Origin: Nitrospirota bacterium
GTDB taxonomy: Bacteria; Nitrospirota; Thermodesulfovibrionia; Thermodesulfovibrionales; UBA6898
DNA: 64,000 nucleotides
NCBI GenBank assembly: GCA_003252075.1
Contig: QKDO01000086.1
Span: 20,056 to 84,055, forward strand
Direction of reading: 5' to 3'
Notes under the pieces: generated by a model
Database searches by the model: none
What the model was told of the DNA's origin: nothing
Seen by the model: only the letters and a program-made list of their open reading frames with translations
Program-made: the position numbers and the translations under genes
In this document: positions 53,645 through 64,000 of the stretch, in pieces
Layout of the letters: each line of letters begins with the position of its first letter
How positions within the stretch are numbered: the stretch's first letter is position 1

Positions 53645-55498
53645 ATGACCGATAAGGCACGACCGCCTCGAATTCCTTACCGCGAAAAGCCGGATTACAC
53701 AAAGCCGCTTCTTGAGGTCCCAGATGAGACCCGGAAGCGTATGCGGGGGAGACTCGTTCTTCTGTATGGGGAAAAGACCGCGGATGAATATCTTCCCCAG
53801 CTCGAACGGATCCTTAAGGTCCATTATGCGCATAAGCCGGATGAACTGATCGAGCAGGACAGGGATTTTAACCCTGCAGCTCGCTTTACCGAAAAGGATA
53901 TCATCATGATCACCTATGGTGATCTCCTTCGCGGAAAGCAGCACTCTCCCCTGGCAAGCCTCGCCTATTTTTTGAAACGCCCTCTCAAGGACGTGGTCAA
54001 TACCATTCATATCCTCCCGTTTTTCCCCTATTCGTCGGACCGCGGCTTTTCCATTACCGATTTCCGCAGCGTCGATCCGAAGCTGGGCACCTGGGACGAC
54101 ATTCGGGAGATCGGCAGCGAGTTCAAGCTGCTCTTCGACGGCGTGCTGAATCATGCCTCGGCAGAGAGCCTCGGGTTCCAAGAATTTCTCAACGGCCATC
54201 CCCGTTATAGGGACGTTGTCATCCACTACCGGTCACCCGACGATCTCCCCCCGGACCAGCGGCTTCTCATACGGCGGCCGCGCACCTCGGACATCCTCAC
54301 CCGGTTCGACTCCATCAATGGGCCGCTTTATGTCTGGACCACCTTCTCTCCCGATCAGGTCGATCTCAACTACCGGAACCCGCTGGTCCTCCTTTTCATC
54401 ATCGATGTGCTGCTCATGTATGTGCGGCGCGGGGCGGACATCATCAGGTTGGATGCTGTCACGTACCTCTGGCGGGAATTGGGGACGGACTGCGCGAGCC
54501 TGGAGCAGACACACGAGATCATCAAGCTCTTTCGCGATGCGCTTGATGTTGCAGCTCCCGGTGTGGCGCTGCTCACCGAGACGAATGTGCCGCATGAAGA
54601 GAATATCTCTTATTTCGGAAACGGTCATGATGAAGCGCAGATGGTGTACAACTTCGCCCTTCCCCCCCTTGTGCTGCACACCTTTTATCGTGAAAACTGT
54701 GCAGCGCTCTCTCAATGGGCTGTGCATCTTGCCTATCCGTCGATGACGACAACGTACTTCAATATGCTCGACACCCACGACGGCGTCGGACTGCAGGGGG
54801 TGAAGAACATCCTTTCTCGGGAAGAGATCGACGCGATCATTGAGCGTGCGGTGAGCCATAACGCATTCGTCTCTTATAAGACAGGGCCCGACGGCAAAGA
54901 CGAACCCTATGAGATCAACACGACGTGGTGGGGTGCCCTCAACCGGCGTGACAGCGGGGAGGCACCGATCCTCCAGGTGAAGCGGTTTGTCGCTTCCCGG
55001 AGCATATCCCTTGCGCTCAAAGGGGTTCCCGGAATCTATTTTCATGGCATGCTCGACACGGAAAATGATCCTGAAGTCGTGAAGAAGACCGGCTCCAGGC
55101 GAGACATCAACAGGACCGTGATCGATGAAGAGTATTTGGACAGGGCAGTGAGTGATCCCGATTCCCGATTGTCGCTCATCCAGCAGCTCCTCAGGAAGCT
55201 CGCAGAGATTCGGATCAGTTATCGCGCCTTTCATCCGAACGGCGGGCAAAATATCCTCATGATCTCGACGGCTGTTTTTTCTGTTCTGCGCGTCTCCCCC
55301 GATGGAGACGAACGTCTTCTGACACTGACAAACGTGGCAGGACAGGAGACGTTGGTCGAGGTAGCGCTGTCAGAGCTCGGCTCAGATGCCGGAGTCTGGG
55401 GCGATCTTATCAGCGGGCAAGCGCATGAAGTCCGGGACAACGTTCTCAGCCTCCGGCTTGAGCCGTACGATGTTGCCTGGCTGAAGCCGCTGCCGTGA
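53645..55498 (+). CDS. GH13_18 sucrose phosphorylase-family enzyme (substrate unresolved)
   Basis: TYGDLLRGKQHSPLASLAYFLKRPLKDVVNTIHILPFFPYSSDRGFSITDFRSVDPKLGTWDDI; IIRLDAVTYLWRELGTDCASLEQTHEII; LDTHDGVGLQGVKNIL. Confidence 0.92.
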   Translation: MTDKARPPRIPYREKPDYTKPLLEVPDETRKRMRGRLVLLYGEKTADEYLPQLERILKVHYAHKPDELIEQDRDFNPAARFTEKDIIMITYGDLLRGKQHSPLASLAYFLKRPLKDVVNTIHILPFFPYSSDRGFSITDFRSVDPKLGTWDDIREIGSEFKLLFDGVLNHASAESLGFQEFLNGHPRYRDVVIHYRSPDDLPPDQRLLIRRPRTSDILTRFDSINGPLYVWTTFSPDQVDLNYRNPLVLLFIIDVLLMYVRRGADIIRLDAVTYLWRELGTDCASLEQTHEIIKLFRDALDVAAPGVALLTETNVPHEENISYFGNGHDEAQMVYNFALPPLVLHTFYRENCAALSQWAVHLAYPSMTTTYFNMLDTHDGVGLQGVKNILSREEIDAIIERAVSHNAFVSYKTGPDGKDEPYEINTTWWGALNRRDSGEAPILQVKRFVASRSISLALKGVPGIYFHGMLDTENDPEVVKKTGSRRDINRTVIDEEYLDRAVSDPDSRLSLIQQLLRKLAEIRISYRAFHPNGGQNILMISTAVFSVLRVSPDGDERLLTLTNVAGQETLVEVALSELGSDAGVWGDLISGQAHEVRDNVLSLRLEPYDVAWLKPLP

Positions 55499-55592
55499 GC
55501 TGAGCCTATGGGTATTGGCCTGTGTTGCAGCATTTAGGTAAGACCGCAGGTAATATACCTATGCGATCCCATAACATCAGGAGGTTGAGAAA

Positions 55593-57245
55593 ATGCTTCC
55601 GAAAGTGAATCCGAAGAAGACGACGGCGTGGAAAAAGCTGAAAGAGCATCACCGGGTGATGCGTAAGCGTCCCATGGCGGATCTCTTTCGTCAGGATAAG
55701 GAGAGATTCTCCGCATTTTCTCTTCGGTTTGAAGATATCCTCGTCGATTATTCGAAGAATATCATCACAAAAGAGACGATGCGGCTTCTCTTTAGGCTTG
55801 CCAGGGAATGCAGGGTCAAAGACGCTATCGAATCCATGTTCTCAGGCGAGATGATCAACGAGACCGAAAAGCGGGCAGTCCTTCATGTGGCACTGAGGAA
55901 CCGCTCAAGCGTCCCCATCCTTCTGGACGGGAAGGATGTCATGCCTGAGGTAAATGCGGTGTTAGCTCAAATGGAGCGGTTTTCTGAAGCTGTTATTTCC
56001 GGGAGATGGAAAGGGTACACGGGAAAGTCCATAACAGACATCGTCAATATCGGGATCGGCGGTTCTGATCTGGGGCCGGTCATGGTGACCGAGGCCTTGA
56101 AAGCATCGTGGAAACCCGGCTTGCGTCCCCATTTTGTCTCGAATGTCGACGGCACCCATATTACGGAAACCCTGAAGGGATTGTCTCCCGAGACCACGCT
56201 CTTCATGATCGCCTCGAAGACCTTCACGACCCAGGAGACGATGACCAATGCCCATACGGCGAGAACGTGGTTTCTCGACGCCTGCGGAAATGAATCCTTT
56301 ATCAGAAATCATTTCGTGGCCATTTCCACGAACAGGCAAGAGGTGGAAAATTTCGGCATTGACCCGGTGAATATGTTTCGGTTCTGGGACTGGGTCGGCG
56401 GCAGGTACTCGCTCTGGTCTTCCATCGGTCTCTCCATCGCCTGCTCCATCGGGTTTGAAAACTTCGCCGGGCTTCTTGATGGCGCCCATGCCGTGGACCG
56501 GCATTTCCGAGAAGCGCCCTTCGAAAGGAATATACCGGTAATCCTCGCTGTGATCGGGATTTGGTATAACAATTTCTTTGGCGCCCAGACCGAGGCCATC
56601 CTGCCCTATGATCAATATCTGCATCGTTTTGCCGCATATTTCCAGCAAGGCAATATGGAGAGCAACGGAAAATATATTGATCGGCAAGGTAGCGGGGTTG
56701 GTTACCAAACTGGACCGGTAGTCTGGGGAGAGCCGGGCACGAATGGGCAGCACGCATTCTACCAGCTCATACATCAGGGGACCAAGCTCATCCCCTGCGA
56801 CTTTATCGCTCCTGCCATCTCCTACAATCCCGTGGGCCGGCACCACGAGATCCTGCTTTCGAATTTCTTTGCCCAGACCGAGGCCCTTATGAAAGGGAAG
56901 ACAGCGTCGGAGGTCAGGCAGGAATTGGAGCGGACAGGAATGAGCGCTGAAGATATCAAACGGCTGCTGCCCTTCCGGGTGTTTACGGGGAACAGGCCGA
57001 CCAACTCTATCCTGGTCAGGAAGATCACCCCCCGGATTTTGGGGAGTCTCATAGCAATGTACGAGCATAAGATCTTTGTCCAGGGGATCATCTGGAACAT
57101 CTTCAGCTTTGACCAGTGGGGTGTGGAACTGGGCAAGCAGCTTGCAAACAGGATCCTTCCGGAGCTGAAAGACGAAAAACCGGTGACGTCTCATGATGCC
57201 TCGACCAATGGCCTGATTAATGCGTTCAAGGCATTGAGGAGGTGA
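55593..57245 (+). CDS. pgi: Glucose-6-phosphate isomerase
   Basis: [71 protein letters not shown]. Confidence 0.97.
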   Translation: MLPKVNPKKTTAWKKLKEHHRVMRKRPMADLFRQDKERFSAFSLRFEDILVDYSKNIITKETMRLLFRLARECRVKDAIESMFSGEMINETEKRAVLHVALRNRSSVPILLDGKDVMPEVNAVLAQMERFSEAVISGRWKGYTGKSITDIVNIGIGGSDLGPVMVTEALKASWKPGLRPHFVSNVDGTHITETLKGLSPETTLFMIASKTFTTQETMTNAHTARTWFLDACGNESFIRNHFVAISTNRQEVENFGIDPVNMFRFWDWVGGRYSLWSSIGLSIACSIGFENFAGLLDGAHAVDRHFREAPFERNIPVILAVIGIWYNNFFGAQTEAILPYDQYLHRFAAYFQQGNMESNGKYIDRQGSGVGYQTGPVVWGEPGTNGQHAFYQLIHQGTKLIPCDFIAPAISYNPVGRHHEILLSNFFAQTEALMKGKTASEVRQELERTGMSAEDIKRLLPFRVFTGNRPTNSILVRKITPRILGSLIAMYEHKIFVQGIIWNIFSFDQWGVELGKQLANRILPELKDEKPVTSHDASTNGLINAFKALRR

Positions 57246-57612
57246 TTCGCAGCAGACAGCGGGATAACGTATCCGTCGAAAAAGGGGCATGGGCGGCCAA
57301 GGCCGGCTGCAGAAAACCTTGCGCAATCCCTCACTTCCTGATAGGGAAATATCAGACGTCGGCCTGACATATGCATCAGGATTTACTTCCCGAAGGTGCG
57401 GTCCCGGAAGCATGCTCTTATGGTGAGGAGTACAACAGCAAGTCTCTGATAGACTCTATATCCTGCTTCTCACGCTCTGCGAGAAGCCAGTTTGAGTTGC
57501 ATCAGAATTAGAACCTATAACCTCTGGACACATCGAATATTTCTTGATATAAGAAGGGTAAAAGGGAAGCTTGGTATGCTGTAGATGAATTCAATCCCAT
57601 CAAGAAGAGGAA

Positions 57613-58020
57613 ATGAACATGGAAGAAGCTAATCGGCTCAGGTATTTAAAGATTGCCTTGGTATTGATCGGCGGCTCTTTCGTAGTTGTAGTTTATCCAC
57701 TTACTATCTTTTGGCCGTCGGGCTGGGCGTGGCACATGGACGGCCCTTCGCTCTACCTTCAGATGATCATCGGAATCTATGCGACACTTGGCGTATTCCT
57801 GATCATCGCAGCCCGGAATCCTCTTGAGCATCTCAGTCTCATCTGGTTCACTGTTTGGTCAAGCATTGTTCACGGCGGGATAATGGCTGTGCAGGCACTC
57901 GTTTATCCGGAGCACAGAGGCCATCTGTTGGGTGACGTGCCCGTACTGTTCCTTTATGCAGCAGTACTGTCCTGGCTGACGCCGAAAGGGAAGAGTGGGT
58001 CAGCGGCCATCGGGGCGTAA
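57613..58020 (+). CDS. Small membrane protein, DUF6632-like
   Basis: Four predicted TM segments; WPSGWAWHMDGPSLYLQMIIGIYATLGVFLIIAARNPLEHLSLIWFTVWSSIVHGGIMAVQAL. Confidence 0.65.
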   Translation: MNMEEANRLRYLKIALVLIGGSFVVVVYPLTIFWPSGWAWHMDGPSLYLQMIIGIYATLGVFLIIAARNPLEHLSLIWFTVWSSIVHGGIMAVQALVYPEHRGHLLGDVPVLFLYAAVLSWLTPKGKSGSAAIGA

Positions 58021-58487
58021 GCCATACCTAACAAGCGAAGTCCGTCCGCTGGAGCACGCATTATCTGATTTCGTTCCGCCGTTGGTGCCAGCACCGCAGA
58101 TTTGTGGCTGTGCATGTTGCAGTGCGAATGTTACGCTGTTTGCAAATGGGTATCCGTGAGGCATAATCTTTCCTTTACCTGAACGCATCTAATATCAGCT
58201 CAGATGTGCTCATTGCAACCAGAAATTGTCAAAAATCCTATGCCATACGCAATGTATCTTTCGCCCGTATTACCACAAAATATGATACAGCTGAGACCAT
58301 GACATATTGGGTTTATTGAGTTTTGTATTTTCAAGCTACGAGAAATATGATATATTCCGATCAATCTGGCAAGAAAAAGGAGTGTCATACATTAGTTACA
58401 ACGAGACATTGAGCAGTGACGAATACAATACATTTTGGAGTCAGCGCCATCCGTTATCCTGAGATGTGCCACATCAGGCAGGGCGGC

Positions 58488-58997
58488 ATGGTCGTTCTCG
58501 TGTTCTCGGCGATATTGCTGTTCACCTCCGCATGCGTATCAGAACCGAGCATTGACAAGGACAAATTTGCAGAATTGGACCGGGCCGTCCAGGACCTGAA
58601 GGCCGCTATTACATCGAGCGACCCCTGTGATGTGCCCGATACTTTGCAGCAGAGGATTGCCTCAGGAATAACAGCCATCAAGGACAAGACGAACTCAAAA
58701 GGAGAGCGTGACTTAATCTTGGCCTACTCGCACCTTTTGACCACCTACAAGGATGGCTTGCTACTGTGTCAATATCGGACCCAATTGTCCCACTTCGGTT
58801 TCTTCCCGAAGGGACGCATCTATGTTTCACAGGAGCTCGATCCCCTGGTCGAAAAATACGATCTGTCTACAGAGAAACATGTATACAAACGTACGGGGCA
58901 GTATATGCGGAGTATTGACGGCAACTCGATAGGCGTGATCTGGGAAAGCGCACTGAGCCAGATAAAAAACATAGAAAATATGATGAATTATAATTGA
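58488..58997 (+). CDS. Hypothetical lipoprotein
   Basis: MVVLVFSAILLFTSACVSEPS signal/lipobox; alternative upstream start at 58416. Confidence 0.6.
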   Translation: MVVLVFSAILLFTSACVSEPSIDKDKFAELDRAVQDLKAAITSSDPCDVPDTLQQRIASGITAIKDKTNSKGERDLILAYSHLLTTYKDGLLLCQYRTQLSHFGFFPKGRIYVSQELDPLVEKYDLSTEKHVYKRTGQYMRSIDGNSIGVIWESALSQIKNIENMMNYN

Positions 58998-59328
58998 ACT
59001 GCAATAGTGGAGATTTGCATGTACCACGTCTTCCAACGCATGTATCAGCTGGCACTGAAATCAACGCGAGTTTCTCTTTTTGATAACTCAGGACTTCATG
59101 TCGAACTGTAGCGTGGACGTGAGGCAGGAAGAAGCCCAGCCATAATATCTTTTCCATGTCTTATCATCCTCACGTTTCGTCCATAGTATCACAAAAAGCC
59201 ATTTGCAATGATTCTTATCCCCTTCATGGGGCATTGAATGTGATAATGTCATGACTAAACATGGGAAAAAGCCCGGAGGGTATAGCCATCTGGCCAGACA
59301 ATGACAAGAGAAGGGAGCGTGAGCGGAT

Positions 59329-59668
59329 ATGAAGCTGCGCATTACACTCATTACTTTAGGCGTCGATGATCGCGATAAATCGCTCTCCTTCTATCGTGAC
59401 GGCCTTGGTTGGCCAAGCCAGGGGATAATCGGGACCGAATTCGAGCACGGCGCTGTCGCCTTCTGCGACCTGGCCGCCGGGCTCAAACTGGCGCTTTGGT
59501 CTCGAGCGAACATTTCATATGACGCGGATCTGCATTTAGGACCCCAGAGCCCCCGGGTTCACCATTGGTCACAACGTAAATTCAAAGGAGGAGGTCGACC
59601 AAGTCATGGGATTTGCCCGGTCTGCTGACGTTCTGCAAACTTCGAATATGCGCTTCCATGCCGTATGA
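59329..59668 (+). pseudogene. VOC-family (glyoxalase-like) protein remnant, frameshifted and 3'-truncated
   Basis: MKLRITLITLGVDDRDKSLSFYRDGLGWPSQGIIGTEFEHGAVAFCDLAAGLKLALW; the conserved FTIGHNVNSKEEVDQVMG continues in another frame after a C5 run; ends early at TGA 59666-59668. Confidence 0.8.
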
Positions 59669-59801
59669 TCGGTAATTGCGCGATCTTGACGGATGTTTTT
59701 ATTACTCCTTTTATCGTTTTTAGCTTTGTGATATATTTAGTCCATGGGTTGCCACCTGGAAATTCATATCAACCTTATCCTTTGGTCACGGAGATATTTA
59801 G

Positions 59802-60197
59802 ATGTCCATTGAATATGACATTATCGTGGACAAAAAATTAGTGCTGGCAAAAGGCTCCGGTTTGATTACCGGTACTGATGTACTGCGACATCTTGACGCC
59901 TTGGCTGCGGACGATAGGTATAAGTCACCGATGAAAAAGCTCGTCGATTATAGGACTATTGAGGGCATCAGAATTTCTTTGGAAGAGGCATATTCCATCG
60001 CCCAGAAGAAGATAAAGCTTGCCAGTACATTCACCGGCGAGAGATGCGCTTTTGTGTCGCCAACGGATGTAACATATGGCTCCTCGCGCGTACATCAGGC
60101 ACTTGTTGATGGCGCCGGCCTCAAGACGGCGGTATTCAGGCGCATCGAGGACGCTCAGGAATGGCTTGGTGTTACCTTGGACATGAACCATGAATAA
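59802..60197 (+). CDS. Hypothetical protein (SpoIIAA/STAS-like fold possible)
   Basis: 131-aa ORF with coding-like composition; no firm family. Confidence 0.6.
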   Translation: MSIEYDIIVDKKLVLAKGSGLITGTDVLRHLDALAADDRYKSPMKKLVDYRTIEGIRISLEEAYSIAQKKIKLASTFTGERCAFVSPTDVTYGSSRVHQALVDGAGLKTAVFRRIEDAQEWLGVTLDMNHE

Positions 60198-60380
60198 TAC
60201 TAACCCGGCGTTGCACGTCATGCTGGGAACATAGTCGAGACAACGAACAAGTTTACTGAGCGTCGCATGTGAACTCAATCGTTGCTTTCTTTTGAGTAAT
60301 ATCACTTCGGGATGCCATAGCGAATTAAGTTCATAGAACCTATCTCAAAATTTCGCCTCCTTATCACCGGCTCTTTTTTC

Positions 60381-60449
60381 GCCATTCCCGTGAAAACGCG
60401 AACCCGGTCTTTTCAAAGACTTCCGGATACCCGCCTTCGCTGGTATGAC
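60381..60449. repeat. Degenerate intergenic inverted repeat of the GTCATTCCCGCGAAAGCGGGAATCC type
   Basis: Left arm GCCATTCCCGTGAAAACGCGAACCCGG matches reverse complement of right arm CCGGATACCCGCCTTCGCTGGTATGAC at 18 of 27 positions. Confidence 0.6.
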
Positions 60450-60523
60450 AGCCTTTCAATAAAAAATCTCTTTTGATATGGATTCTAGTATAATTGTCAT
60501 ACTTTTCTGGGAGGGAGGATGAT

Positions 60524-62950
60524 ATGCGTATCAGATTGATTTTTGTTCTTTTGGTTGGACTCTTGCTTGTTGGTCAGGCTTTTGCCTTCGAGGCAGCGGA
60601 CCTGCGGGTTACCGCTGCCAAACCCGGAGCCAGCGTGACGGTAGAACGGGTGCTGGATGACAGCAATGTACTGCTTTCCGTCAGTGATGCGACCAAGAAT
60701 CCGGTGTTAGGGTTGACTACAGATGACTTTGCCGTGACGGCTGACGGGAGAACCGCAAAGATCACGTCGGTCAAGCCGATTGCAGAGAGCCTTGAGGTGC
60801 CGCGCCATATCGTGCTGGTCCTGGACAACTCCGATTCCATGCGCCAGCGCCATGCTGTCGAGCCGCTGCTGGCCGGCGTGGACGAACTGCTGAAGATCGT
60901 CCGACCGATTGACCAGGTGCAAGTAGTGGTCTTCAGCGGTGGGGATAGGATGGACATGGGAGGCCGCAGCCTGCGCGTAAGGATCTTCGCGTCGAACAGT
61001 CCTCTTGAGGTGAAGAACTTTGTTGCCGAGGTCTATCGTGACGGTATCACCCTGACCACCAGGCTCTATGAGGCCATGCTGGCTGGTCTCGAACTCGTTC
61101 GGGCTATTCCGGGGAGTGAGCCGCGGTTCATGGTTGTTTTCTCTGATGGCGAGGACCTGAACAGCGCGTTCAAGGAACGTGACGTGATCAGTGCTGCGGA
61201 GGGTATCGGTCGTTTCCAGGCCTACGGTATTGACTATATGCCGGGAGCTGAGAAGGACCAGTTCCTGACGCAGTTTACCGAAGGGCATAACGGAGAGACC
61301 TGGAAGGCAACCTCGGAGACGAACCTGGTGCCGATATTTCAGAGCGTAGCTTCCAAAATGGAGTATTACTACGTGGTGAGCTACCTGTTTCCGACCACAG
61401 GAAGCCTCGCAGCTGCCCCGGCCAGCCTGACCGTCGATGAAGTGAAGAATTTTGATGCTGCTGCTCCATCCGAAGGACCGGCTACCGTGGTTCGCCGGAT
61501 CGACACGAATGCGCTAATACTTCGTCCGGTGGTGGACACTGTTTACGGCATAGCCACCTGGAAAATCACCCTTGCGAACAACGACGGCGCCCTAGCCGTG
61601 AAGGTCGGGGAGGGAATGCCCGAGGCGGCCATCGAAGTTCCCTTCAAGATGGAAAATCTGGCCGGACTCGCAACCGGTGGCGATATAACGGCTAGCATGG
61701 AGTTGCAGGACCGCAAGGGACAGGCCGTTGTTCTGACTGCTCAGCCGGTCACGGTCAACTATCTGAGGACCTCGGGAAGCCTTGCTGCAACACCGACCAG
61801 CCTCACCATCGAGGAGATCAAGACCATAGACTCCTCACCCATGCTCGGGTACATATACTTTGCTGAAGGTTCCAGCGAGATACCGGATCGCTATATCAGA
61901 TTTGCCGGCAGCGATGAGATCAAGGCATTCGACGAGCAGCGCTTCCGTGATACGCTGGAAAAGTATTACCAGGTGCTGAACATTGTGGGGAAGCGCCTGA
62001 TCGATCACCCCGAGGCCCAGATCACGCTGACCGGTTGCAATAGCAATAGTGGAGCCGAAAAGGGAAACCGGAAACTCTCAATTGCACGGGCTGAGGCAGT
62101 AAAGAACTATCTGCAGACGGTCTGGAGTATTGCCCCTGAGCGGCTTCAGACCGAGGCGCGCAACCTGCCCGAGATACCGAGTTCGAGCAGGCTGGCGGAG
62201 GGAAAGGAGGAGAACCGTCGGGTGGAGATCCGATCGGACGAATCGGCAATCCTTGCCCCGGTGCGCAGCATATACATGACTACGAGGATCGATGCTGCGG
62301 CCTTGACCCTCCAGCCGGTTGTGAAAGCAGCCCATGGTGTTACGCGTTGGACACTCGCTGCCGCCAACAGCAGCGGAAGTCTTGGCAACGTGTCGGGCGA
62401 CGGGGAGCCGCCGGCCCAGATCAACTTTCCGCTGAAGACCGGCAACCTCAATGAGATGGCAGCAGGCGGCGACATCACACTCAAGATGACGGTGGAGGAC
62501 CGCAAGGGACAGGAACTCCTCATGGCTGCCGGGCCAATCAAAGTGAATTTCATCCAAACCAGTCAGCGAATGGCTGAAAAGCAGGATTTCAGGGTTCAGG
62601 AGAAATACGCCCTTATTCTCTTTGACTTCGACAGCGATGCCATATCTGCAGGAAATCAGGAGATCGTTGACCGGATCACGGACCGTATCGAGGGATTGCC
62701 GCAGGCATCGGCCGAAGTCGTTGGCCATACCGACAACATCGGCAAGGAGAGTTACAACATCAAACTCTCCGAGCGGAGAGCGCTGGCGGTCAATAAGCTG
62801 CTGGGGGTGGCTTACGGAGCGGACCCGGGAGAACGTCTCCGCCACCGCGGCGTCGGTCCCCATGAACCCTTGTATGACAATGCGACACCCGAAGCCCGGG
62901 CATTCAACCGAACCGTGACCATCACCCTTGAGTACATGACGAACCAGTAA
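60524..62950 (+). CDS. VWA-domain protein with duplicated OmpA-like domains
   Basis: Signal peptide; VLVLDNSDSMRQRH (MIDAS), two OmpA-like segments (..ITLTGCNSNSGAEKGNRKLSIARAEAVKNYL.. and ..AEVVGHTDNIGKESYNIKLSERRALAVNKLL..). Confidence 0.85.
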   Translation: MRIRLIFVLLVGLLLVGQAFAFEAADLRVTAAKPGASVTVERVLDDSNVLLSVSDATKNPVLGLTTDDFAVTADGRTAKITSVKPIAESLEVPRHIVLVLDNSDSMRQRHAVEPLLAGVDELLKIVRPIDQVQVVVFSGGDRMDMGGRSLRVRIFASNSPLEVKNFVAEVYRDGITLTTRLYEAMLAGLELVRAIPGSEPRFMVVFSDGEDLNSAFKERDVISAAEGIGRFQAYGIDYMPGAEKDQFLTQFTEGHNGETWKATSETNLVPIFQSVASKMEYYYVVSYLFPTTGSLAAAPASLTVDEVKNFDAAAPSEGPATVVRRIDTNALILRPVVDTVYGIATWKITLANNDGALAVKVGEGMPEAAIEVPFKMENLAGLATGGDITASMELQDRKGQAVVLTAQPVTVNYLRTSGSLAATPTSLTIEEIKTIDSSPMLGYIYFAEGSSEIPDRYIRFAGSDEIKAFDEQRFRDTLEKYYQVLNIVGKRLIDHPEAQITLTGCNSNSGAEKGNRKLSIARAEAVKNYLQTVWSIAPERLQTEARNLPEIPSSSRLAEGKEENRRVEIRSDESAILAPVRSIYMTTRIDAAALTLQPVVKAAHGVTRWTLAAANSSGSLGNVSGDGEPPAQINFPLKTGNLNEMAAGGDITLKMTVEDRKGQELLMAAGPIKVNFIQTSQRMAEKQDFRVQEKYALILFDFDSDAISAGNQEIVDRITDRIEGLPQASAEVVGHTDNIGKESYNIKLSERRALAVNKLLGVAYGADPGERLRHRGVGPHEPLYDNATPEARAFNRTVTITLEYMTNQ

Positions 62951-63144
62951 GCGGTTATCACGGTATTATCTTGTGTTGCCATGTGCATGGCATGAAAACG
63001 CCGGCGTTTCGTAAGCCAGCCCGGTGTCACGTACGTTGTCTTCACAAGCTGGAGTGAAGATGCTACTATTTCCGTTGAGGATGAGAAGATACCCTGGGAG
63101 TTAGTAGTTGCTGGACAATCCTCTAAATCGGCAGGAAAAGGAAT

Positions 63145-63999
63145 ATGAGTGAATTACTGTACAATCAGAGCAGCCTTTTAATTTCCGGCTTCCTCCTCGC
63201 TTCCATGGCGATAGCGATTGAGGTTGGCCACCGCATGGGTCTGCTGGTATCTGCATCAACCAGCGAATCGTCTAAGGCGCATGTCAGTGCAATTCAGGCG
63301 TCGCTTCTTGGCGTACTGGCCCTTTTGCTCGGTTTTACCTTTTCACTGGCCTTGCAGCGCTTCGACAAGCGCAGCGAGGCGGTTGTTGAGGAAGCGAACG
63401 CAATCGGTACTACCTATCTGCGTGCCAACTTGCTTCCGGTCTCGATGCGCAGCGATGTCCGGAAGTTGCTGCAGCGCTATGTCGACCTTCGTGTTCAGGC
63501 AGGTGCAGTATCGCTTGACAATCAGGGGGAATACCATGCAATTCTGGCCGAAACAAATGAGGTTAAGGATGCCCTCTGGGACCATGCCCGACTAGCGGCC
63601 GAAGAGGACGGCAGTCCTGTGAGAACCGGGCTGTTTATACAATCTCTGAATGAAGCAATCGACTCCTTCGGAAGGCGCCATGCTGCACTCAGCAGGCATG
63701 TCCCGGAAGTCGTTTTGTTTCTTCTCTACGGCACGTTTCTCATGACGGGCGGCGTCGTCGGTTACGCGGCCGGTATCGCCGGCCATCGCCCTTCCATCGT
63801 AACCTACATCCTCATTGTGCTGATTGTCGTCTTAGCGTTTATCATTATTGACCTTGACCGTCCGCGGCGCGGCTTAATCAAGGTTGATCAATCCAGCCTT
63901 GTCGAACTGAAAACAGCCATTGATGCTGCGGAGACCTCGAGCGCTCAGCAAACGATTCCGCCTAAGATGCAGCACACGGGGATTACGCGTGATCGCTGA
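63145..63999 (+). CDS. Membrane protein, DUF4239/bestrophin-like-domain type
   Basis: N-terminal and C-terminal TM pairs; LLGVLALLLGFTFSLALQRFDKRSEAVVEEANAIGTTYLRA. Confidence 0.7.
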   Translation: MSELLYNQSSLLISGFLLASMAIAIEVGHRMGLLVSASTSESSKAHVSAIQASLLGVLALLLGFTFSLALQRFDKRSEAVVEEANAIGTTYLRANLLPVSMRSDVRKLLQRYVDLRVQAGAVSLDNQGEYHAILAETNEVKDALWDHARLAAEEDGSPVRTGLFIQSLNEAIDSFGRRHAALSRHVPEVVLFLLYGTFLMTGGVVGYAAGIAGHRPSIVTYILIVLIVVLAFIIIDLDRPRRGLIKVDQSSLVELKTAIDAAETSSAQQTIPPKMQHTGITRDR

Positions 64000-64000
64000 T

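Noticed and set aside
55962-57413. Minus-strand ORF (483 aa) antisense to pgi
   Set aside because: Entirely overlaps a confident Pgi; composition not protein-like. The same reasoning applies to the antisense ORFs over glgP (25238-26446), glgX (27012-28406), pyk (32040-33029), GH65 (35017-36225) and others.
58021-58160. attC-like string ACCTAACAAGCG.. after the DUF6632 gene, suggesting an integron cassette
   Set aside because: Only one core-like RYYYAAC site; no matching GTTRRRY partner with inverted symmetry found within ~150 bp, and no integrase in the window.

Overview
The 64 kb window is a dense bacterial chromosomal segment of mid-to-high GC. No rRNA, tRNA, CRISPR array, phage or IS element was recognised.

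Its core (about 24.5-57.2 kb, with outliers from 4.9 kb) is an unusually complete carbohydrate-fermentation supercluster, nearly all on the + strand. Members: glucokinase, GH63-like and GH13 enzymes, glycogen phosphorylase, GlgX, FBP aldolase, PFK, pyruvate kinase, beta-phosphoglucomutase plus a GH65 disaccharide phosphorylase, Pta/AckA, enolase, GAPDH, phosphoglucomutase, phosphoglycerate mutase, a group-3d-type NAD-reducing [NiFe] hydrogenase (hoxFUYH plus maturation protease), a 4x[4Fe-4S] ferredoxin with aldehyde:ferredoxin oxidoreductase, a GH13_18 sucrose-phosphorylase-family enzyme and Pgi. No Tpi or Pgk was found.

Flanking genes include an RND efflux operon, a multihaem cytochrome, an antiporter/ion-channel pair, HD-GYP, LOG, DUF3300/DUF2950, rhodanese, and VWA-OmpA proteins.

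The most notable observations are lesions and non-coding structure:
(i) ackA is split by a 5-bp ACAAT tandem duplication.
(ii) Enolase carries an inferred ~43-nt deletion that frameshifts it and removes the catalytic SGASTG loop.
(iii) A decayed DUF559 endonuclease-like gene lies between inverted G/C-run hairpins.
(iv) A thioesterase ORF overlapping glgX has no canonical start.
(v) A near-identical ~22-bp palindrome occurs at two distant intergenic sites.
(vi) A 9-bp direct repeat at exactly 20-bp spacing lies upstream of the hox operon.
(vii) A 12-bp perfect inverted repeat sits in the eno-gap spacer.

All calls come from reading the sequence and translations; no database searches were run.
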